From assembly GCA_002794775.1 (NCBI GenBank), contig NBAY01000009.1:992001-1056000 (forward strand): a DNA stretch of 64,000 nt. Reading direction: 5' to 3'. The translations under genes were made by a program, and so were the position numbers. The stretch is from Porodaedalea pini. Taxonomy: Eukaryota > Basidiomycota > Agaricomycetes > Hymenochaetales > Hymenochaetaceae. The notes beneath the pieces were generated by a model. It did no database searches, was not told the origin of the DNA, and saw nothing but the letters and a program-made list of their open reading frames with translations. Positions 58,301 through 64,000 of this stretch are shown piece by piece (the first letter of the stretch is position 1; every line of letters starts with the position of its first letter).

Positions 58301-58639
58301 GGTCGATTGAGCTGCCGAGCTGAGAGCGGCAGAAACGTGCTTCAAATGGACGAGCAATCTGGGCACGCGAAGCCTAGAGCGACTTCGGAGCCGGAGACCT
58401 ACCTACAGCGCTGTCGAGTGCCGCACGACAAGCCACTCATCCACGGCATTCGGGCACGCAGTGAACGCCTCCGAGTCCGAGTCGAGGCACGCAGGAGCAC
58501 CTCTGCGAGCTGACTCGGAGTCAATTCCAGCGCCTACACTCTAGATCGTATCCGATATCCATACTAACAAGCAACAGACTATATAAATTGGCGATAGGAG
58601 GTCACCTAAACCACTCATGATCAAGGGACATCGGACAAA

Positions 58640-58890
58640 CAAGCAGCCGCGAAGCACGTTTGACGTCCTTTGCCAGCGCAGCGTCCCCGGTACGCAGCCT
58701 GAAAGCAGCACTAGTTCTCCGTAAATGCGAGGAGAAGCCAGAACGCACTTCCCCGAGTCAGGCCCAGACTCAATGCTCAATTCAGTCAGGCTGGGAGTAG
58801 GAATAGGATTCTGGAGTCATCGTTAACGGAAGGATTCTTTGGCTTTTGTATTCGGATTCAAGATATCGCGACGACTCCATAAACGCTGCC
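58640..58890 (+). repeat. Internal diverged repeat, copy B
   Basis: Partner of 58010-58300, about 600 bp away in direct orientation. It ends with ATAAACGCTGCCC, matching the end of copy A. No coding signal. Confidence 0.5.
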
Positions 58891-59689
58891 CACTCAGGCC
58901 CAAACAAAGCACATGGTCAGATTTTTTACTTTCAAAATCAAATGTAGTTTGGGCTCGCGAAGTGACCATTTACGGACTAGAGCACGAAGACCCGTCCGCC
59001 ATTTGCAAATATTCCGGTGGACCTACATGTTGTGATATGTTTAGAGATCATCAGCAGCCATTTAGGCTTCGGACGTTGGAGCATCCACGGGGCCCGATCT
59101 TTGATTGTTGCGACGACGACGCTGACATTGGACGGTGGACAGTGGACGGCGTCCGTGATGCGTGATTCGATAGGCATCCTCCGAAAGCTTGAGTTCTCGG
59201 GCCAATATTAATGGCGTTCCCAAATCACGCGGCGGACCAATGCCACTCCTCGAATCTACCTGTCTGAAGTTAGAGTGAACAAATATGTGGTCACGTTGGA
59301 CATGCGTCCACGATCGATCATCCTGTTGAGTGAGTCACGCCCGCTGCAGTCGGTGCAGCTTTCAAAGAATATGTGACCCGCCACTACGCCACAGATTACT
59401 CGTCCCGCATCGCCTCTTGTTGTGGTGTACAAACGGTTAACCAATCCGACGTCACCAGCAACTGAAGTCGGCTTCAAATGTCTCAGATCCAAGATACGGT
59501 ACATCCCAAGCCTCAGAGCACAGCGGGTCGCAAACACATGACATTCCTGTCTCATCTTGCCCTGTCATCGTCAACCTTGTCTGAGATGCAATGTCATTCG
59601 CCTCTCAGAAGGCAGATTCAGAACCGTTGCGTATCCCGAGACATGGCCGGGTCCCGCAGCAGCAGCAGGCGCAGCCAATTGCGACGCAG

Positions 59690-60039
59690 GATTAAAACTA
59701 CTCGGGACCGCAGGCCGTAACCTAGTTCGTCTACCCTCGAATCTTGTTATCGAGACAGAACCCGGAGATAGCATTTTTGAATGAGATGAGGAAGGAACAT
59801 CGACGGCCCCTTTTGAAGCGCCTCAAAGAGCAAGAAGGATATTGCGTCACGATCATCAGCAGAGAACGCAACAAGATTGGCAGTTGTAGAATAGTACCGG
59901 AAGAAGAAGCACATCGTAGGTTTAGAATCCTTCGTTGATATGAACATGACAGAACGAATGGCGAGACGACGGACTTGTGCGGCTCCGTACTACACGTGAT
60001 GCAGGCGCGTCGCGCTCCTCGTAATCATGTGATGCAGTG
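59690..60039 (+). repeat. Diverged repeat holding an unoccupied paralogous insertion site
   Basis: It matches 62000-62293: a 31-bp identical run (59732 onward against 62047 onward), then AAAGAGCAAG.A, GACAGTTGTA-like and the block GCGCGTCGCGCTCCTC. It ends in ATGTGATGCAGTG (60027-60039). At the same point in the other copy, ATGTGATGCGGTG is the target-site duplication of the 861-bp element. After it this copy continues ACTCACG with no insertion. Confidence 0.7.
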
Positions 60040-60129
60040 ACTCACGTAACATACTCTCAAGGCTTTCATTAGGCTTCGAAACCCCTCCCTGCTCGCAAGG
60101 CTACTCTGGAAACGGCAGTCACCTTTCTT

Positions 60130-61080
60130 AGCATCTCGCCTCAACTCGACATGCCTTCCTTTCTCGATCACTTCTGAATCTCCATCGCTTTCGCAGCTTA
60201 CCGTGCCTTTACATCTTTCCAGTCTCACTCGTGAACTGCAGTCGCACGTCGCTCCGCACCTGCCTCGCATCTCCCGCTTTTAGCCTAATGTCTCCGATCG
60301 CGCTTGATCACGCTCATTGCGCTTGTTCATGATTCGCCGATCGCTGTCTAGCATCCCTCCTCACCTGCCTCATCTCATGATCCCTAGGCATCATATTCAT
60401 AATACCAGTGCCACGCCAAGTCCGCATGACTCTCGAATAGCCGTGAAAAGCTTCCGCTTCCGTGCACACGCCTATAACATGCACACAGCCCTGCTATTCG
60501 GCGAGTCTGAATTTTACGCTCATTAAGCCTGTAGTGGGGATCCACCGACCGCGCTCCAACTGGCAGGGCCCCTGCACGCCTGACCACCGTCTTCCCCAAA
60601 CATTCCAAGAAGCGTTTTTCTCTGCTCAACGTCACCCGCGGCGGAACTCTCTGTATTCTGTACGAAGATCCGATTCTCAGTGACATAACGCGTGGATACT
60701 TACGACTTGAACATATGAATGAAACTCGCTTCTCTGCTCCCGTGGGAGGTCATGTACATAGCGACAAGCCTGCGCTTTTCTCCCGCGTTGGAGTAGCTTT
60801 CGCCATGTTCCGCTCGACATCATGTGCACGCTGAGGACGTAGCGCCTTCTGGGCTTGGGGTTTTTCGTTCCTCTGTTCTCCTCGTTCTCGTGCGTACGGG
60901 TGTTCTTCATGGTATGGGTATGTCTGTCGTGCTTCTCTTTCCTATGTTCTGCATTTTTCTATGTTCTACTTCATTCTCCGGCCCTCATTTTCCGGTGCCT
61001 CATGTCCCACTCCCTTCTTTCTTCTCACTGCGTCGAGAAAGCGATCTGTGCAAATGTATACTGTAGGTACCCTTCAAGCT
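60130..61080 (+). repeat. Old direct duplication, copy 2 (decayed)
   Basis: Counterpart of 56600-57540, about 3.5 kb downstream. Frames open in copy 1 are interrupted here. A pyrimidine-rich stretch (60860-61030) encodes only low-complexity chance peptides. Confidence 0.55.
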
Positions 61081-62280
61081 CATAGACATACCACGGACTA
61101 CGAGCTGAAAATAAGGATGCTGAAAACACTACAGGAGCAGCGCGTATAGCTACCGCTGCATTACTATTGCTTCCTTCTGAGCACCCACGATCGCAAGCGC
61201 AGCACCCCTCAAGCTTCTTTTCGTTCCGCCGATGTCGATCGAGTTCTAACCACCCGTTCACAGAGTGTTGACGGAATGTTTACGGTAGCTTTTGTGATCT
61301 AGCCCTGGACCATCTGACGTTCAAACGTACCAATCCTTTTTTTGAAGATACACACGTACGCGGTATCTGACCCCTTGAATCATGCTCTACCACCGCGCAT
61401 CTTCCGGGAGTCTCTGCTCGGATAGCCAATAGCATTTCTCGTAACCCATAATCAGATCATTGCTGTACGCGGTGGGACCAATGTCACTCCTTGAATGCAC
61501 GACTCCACTGTCTGGAGTCAAAACATGGCGGAGCAGGGGAAGCCAATCGAGGAACATGTGGACGAACAGTGGATATAAAGCTGCGGACAGAGCAGCCGGA
61601 GCATACGCATCCTGTCCATAGTACTACCAGCACATACCACAACCGGTGGTAGTGCAAGTCATGCATACACCCTGTACGCTCGCTGCGCCACTTTCAAATC
61701 GTGACTGCGCCACAAAAACGTGCAGGGAAGCTATCGGACGTCACTTGAGAGCTGGTGATGACAAACACTAGTACTGTAGCATTTCAGACATGTTTGACAG
61801 GGAGAGGACGGACATTAAACTTAAAGGAGTGTCGCGATTCGTGCGCAGATTAGATTAGATTAGATGCTATGGTCTGTGGTTCGTTTCCTTCGAAATTCGA
61901 TTAATATTAATATTGGGATGAGATATCCTGAAGCCGGCTTCGGTCATCACTATTTCATACTATCATAGACTTCTTCTTCTGGATCTTCCCGAGACATGGC
62001 TGCGGAGCCGCAGTCAACCGTACTTCGGGGCTCGGTTCCGCACGCGTACCCTCGAATCTTGTTATCGAGACAGAACCTAAAGAACAACACGTCCGAGTCT
62101 GGGTTTGAAAGTGACGGGCCCTGAGGATCATCGGGAATCCTCTTTGGAAGCATCTTAAAGAGCAAGGATAGCGTCGCGTCGTTATCATCCAGTAAAGTAC
62201 GGGATAAGGTTGACAGTTGTACTTCCGAGTCCAGAGTTCAAATGCGCACGTGATGTCAGCGCGTCGCGCTCCTCTTTATC
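61081..62280. other. Gene-free region with repeat remnants
   Basis: It contains further scattered matches to 57600-57790 and to 59230-59260 (CGG.GGACCAATG.CACTCCT.GAAT against about 61467-61495). A short AGATT microsatellite (about four units) lies near 61848-61865, and the repeat copy described for 59690-60039 falls at 62000-62280. No gene was recognised. Confidence 0.45.
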
Positions 62281-62293
62281 ATGTGATGCGGTG
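62281..62293 (+). repeat. Target-site duplication, left copy (ATGTGATGCGGTG)
   Basis: A 13-bp exact match to 63155-63167. It differs at one base from the unoccupied site 60027-60039 in the neighbouring repeat. Confidence 0.85.
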
Positions 62294-63154
62294 TTTATAA
62301 TTCCTGCTATCTACTACAAGCAGAGCCCAACCTCTTCGGAGAAACAAGACGATCGAAAATAAGAATTTGCCCATGTCAAGGCACGTAAATGGTTACGCAG
62401 AGTGTATGCGCTGTCGGGGGATATACCGACGGATTAAATGGTGGTAACGAACGGGGCATGATGAAATGATGTCCTCAAATTCAAACTGCATGTAGGCGGC
62501 ATATTCATAATATGAAGAAAGATGGAAATGGGTTGGGAACATAGAGTAATAGGGAATGAGATGGGACAGGTCAGGAGGACGCGATCCATACATCATTGCT
62601 ATTTCATAAGGTAAACCCGGTGCAGGTAAAAATGGTCTCGCACGAGGGTTAAGAGGTTGAAAGCCGACATCTGACGGCAGGCCGGGTTGTGCGTCCGGAG
62701 GTGTGTGAAAACCGACAAAAGCCGGATCGAAATTGCTGTGGGGATTGGCCGATAAGGCCCGAAGTTCGGTTATGATCTCGACCGATGAGGCCGAGGGTGA
62801 TGGGGGCAAGGATGTGTATAGGGTCGCTGCGGCGAGCAAGCGACGGCGAATGAAGTGGAAGGTGTCCTTGTCCGAGGCAGGAGGCTCGGATAGGGTGGAT
62901 GACTTGGAAGGTCTGGCCCGGCGGCGACTATGGCGCCTGCGACAAGGCGAGATGCGATGTAGTGTGAGGGGGCGACACAATGGTGGCGCCAACGATGATC
63001 GAAGATCCAAGACCGCAGATATGATGCGGTCAAGGACACGGTTAAAGCGGAGGGTAGTTCTGCGAAGATGCATGGCGGGATCGCGCGTCGTCGACGGAGC
63101 AAGGTCTCAGCACGAATGTTCCCACGATGGGGATGATGGGAGTAAGAATGTAAG
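62294..63154 (-). mobile_element. 861-bp non-autonomous retroelement with one ORF
   Basis: Bounded by a 13-bp duplication, in minus orientation. No inverted repeats and no LTRs are seen. The 3' end (minus strand) finishes GGTTGGGCTCTGCTTGTAG... and then an AT-rich tail. The 6.3-kb LINE ends GGTTGGGCATCTGTTAGTAG... with a similar tail, and both continue TAGA.AGCAG.A.TTATA. The 5' ends also resemble each other (TTCTT.ACT.CC early, then ATCGTGGGAA about 30 nt in). It lacks endonuclease and reverse transcriptase, so it should depend on another element, plausibly the LINE family. The adjoining repeat copy at 60027 shows what the empty site looked like. Confidence 0.75.
62393..63073 (-). CDS. Uncharacterised 226-residue protein of the short retroelement
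   Basis: This is the only long frame of the 861-bp element and is wholly inside it, 81 nt from the 5' end. The first 60 residues are very basic (SPCRRRHSRRRARPSK), which could bind nucleic acid. Residues about 70-150 form a moderately hydrophobic helical part with DTFHFIRRRLLAAATLY. The C-terminal half is Pro, Tyr and Phe-rich (LIPYYSMFPTHFHLSSYYEYAAYMQFEFEDI). No zinc knuckle, polymerase or endonuclease motif is visible, and it does not resemble LINE ORF1 or ORF2 of this window. Whether it is translated is unknown; the open frame of this length in a short element is the main argument. Confidence 0.5.
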   Translation of the reverse strand: MHLRRTTLRFNRVLDRIISAVLDLRSSLAPPLCRPLTLHRISPCRRRHSRRRARPSKSSTLSEPPASDKDTFHFIRRRLLAAATLYTSLPPSPSASSVEIITELRALSANPHSNFDPAFVGFHTPPDAQPGLPSDVGFQPLNPRARPFLPAPGLPYEIAMMYGSRPPDLSHLIPYYSMFPTHFHLSSYYEYAAYMQFEFEDIISSCPVRYHHLIRRYIPRQRIHSA

Positions 63155-63167
63155 ATGTGATGCGGTG
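63155..63167 (+). repeat. Target-site duplication, right copy (ATGTGATGCGGTG)
   Basis: Exact copy of 62281-62293. The sequence that follows (ATCACCAACTC...CTCATCAAGGC) loosely resembles the sequence after the unoccupied site at 60039 (ACTCACGTAAC...CTCTCAAGGC). Confidence 0.8.
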
Positions 63168-63794
63168 ATCACCAACTCTGCCACTCATCAAGGCGTTCCG
63201 AAAGGCTCCAGATATCCTCCGCGTCCACTAGCCCTCTCGAAAAAACAATAGGTATAACATCATATATTAATACTCTGATCGTTCGCCCTGAGGCCTAGTG
63301 AACGTCCAATAGCGGGCCAAGCAGAAAGGAAAAAACAAACAAATCCAAAGGTCAGAAATCGCGCGAGATTACTATACCATAAAAGAAAAAGTCTGGGATA
63401 GGAGTAGAAAAGGTCCGGTGTCGTCAAGACGCGAGGGGGGCACAACAGCGGGATTCAGAGGGTCCATGTGGGACTGACAGGATGGGCGAAAATTAAAACA
63501 GGGGCGGGAAACAGTCTGTCGAAAATGGGATGGTGATGGGAGCGGGAGAGTGGATGTAAGTATAAAGTTTTGAGGTGGCGGAATAAGGCGTCGGCAGGTG
63601 GTGTACTATGTTTGTACGTGCGTTAGGCGTGCGAAGGGGGTATGACTCTATATGTAATCAAATAGAGTCGAAGGGCAAACGAGTGGAAGACGCGCATGCA
63701 AGCAATATGCGTCAAAGAATCGAGCAGCAGGGCTCGGAGGCACGAAACAAACAAAGACGGAGCCCAATTCACAGTCCGAGTCCAGGGTGCTCAT
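63168..63794. other. Intergenic region downstream of the GH17 gene
   Basis: It contains the probable 3' UTR of the GH17 gene (right end) and repeat-like sequence at the left end. Open frames of about 60-70 codons are present on both strands without recognisable features. Confidence 0.4.
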
Positions 63795-64000
63795 CTAAGA
63801 GGAGCAGTCCGGAATCGTGAGACCATCCTTCAGCGTACGGTTCGAGTTGAACAGGCCCCACCAGCCCTCAACACCGCCGAACTCAATGTCCTTCCAGATC
63901 TCGTCAAAGTACTCAAAGAAGAAGTACGCCGTGCCGTTCGTGTTCGCCTGGCACACGAAGTCGTCCAGGAAAATCTGCAGGTTTGCCACCGACGCCACGG
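63795..64000 (-). CDS. GH17 beta-1,3-glucanase, C-terminal end (partial)
   Basis: The last 67 or so residues of a gene that continues beyond the right edge. The peptide shows FLDDFVCQANTNGTAYFFFEYFDEIWK, then GGVEGWWGLFN and TLKDGLTIPDC near the C-terminus. This is the end of fungal GH17 glucan endo-1,3-beta-glucosidases (Bgl2/Btgc type), secreted or wall-bound enzymes acting on beta-1,3-glucan. FFEYFDE.WK carries conserved residues of the family barrel. The TAG stop is at 63795-63797. The start, signal peptide and catalytic Glu pair lie outside the window. Confidence 0.88.
   Translation of the reverse strand, partial: VASVANLQIFLDDFVCQANTNGTAYFFFEYFDEIWKDIEFGGVEGWWGLFNSNRTLKDGLTIPDCSS

Noticed and set aside
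1..64000. tRNA genes, rRNA genes, CRISPR arrays
   Set aside because: Reading both strands for TTCGA-type T-loops with matching arms, and for regularly spaced repeats, gave nothing that could be supported.

Overview
This window is nuclear DNA from a filamentous basidiomycete, most likely a mushroom-forming agaricomycete. The genes carry many short introns of about 45-65 nt with GT-AG borders (two with GC-AG) and a few very small exons. The protein set is fungal: an Adp1-type ABCG transporter with EGF-like repeats, a Pps1 dual-specificity phosphatase, a Mid2-like wall sensor, an F-box protein of the expanded agaricomycete type, a DAL5-type permease and a GH17 glucanase. No rRNA, tRNA or CRISPR array was recognised. 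All gene models were spliced by eye. Those whose exon lengths were summed and kept frame are PMI, COX4, AMACR, TAN1, MID2-like and FRA10AC1. The others are supported by conserved motifs in register, and their inner exon edges are less certain.

Left part (1-31 kb) is a compact housekeeping block: phosphomannose isomerase (+), cytochrome c oxidase subunit Vb (-), alpha-methylacyl-CoA racemase (-), SelO pseudokinase AMPylase (+), an F-box protein (-), a MITE-like palindrome at 11.1-11.5 kb, an MFS anion permease (-), Tan1 tRNA acetylation factor (+), a GT-B-like glycosyltransferase (-), a very large triple-domain paladin/phytase-like phosphatase (+), a Mid2-like sensor (+), FRA10AC1 (+), the complex I methyltransferase NDUFAF7 (-) and eIF6 (+). 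Several neighbours are divergent and share promoters of about 240-260 bp (AMACR/SelO, glycosyltransferase/paladin, NDUFAF7/eIF6).

Middle part (31-55 kb): an AhpC/TSA-like protein (-), a vacuolar amino-acid transporter (-), an SDR-family sugar-nucleotide epimerase-like enzyme (-), a complete 6.3-kb non-LTR retrotransposon (-), an ADP1-like ABC transporter (+) and PPS1 (-). The retrotransposon has both ORFs open and is bounded by an 11-bp target-site duplication. It lies in the promoter or 5' leader of the ABC transporter and has moved the original upstream region, with an intact CACGTG box, 6.3 kb away from the start codon.

Right part (55-64 kb) is gene-poor. It contains old, diverged direct duplications (about 56.6-57.5 kb against 60.1-61.1 kb, and others). 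It also holds a young-looking 861-bp element with a single 226-codon ORF and a 13-bp target-site duplication. The terminal sequence of this small element resembles that of the 6.3-kb retrotransposon, and a related unoccupied site lies in the neighbouring repeat copy. It is the best candidate here for an undescribed system: a short ORF-bearing retroelement that may be mobilised in trans. The window ends inside the 3' end of a GH17 beta-1,3-glucanase gene.
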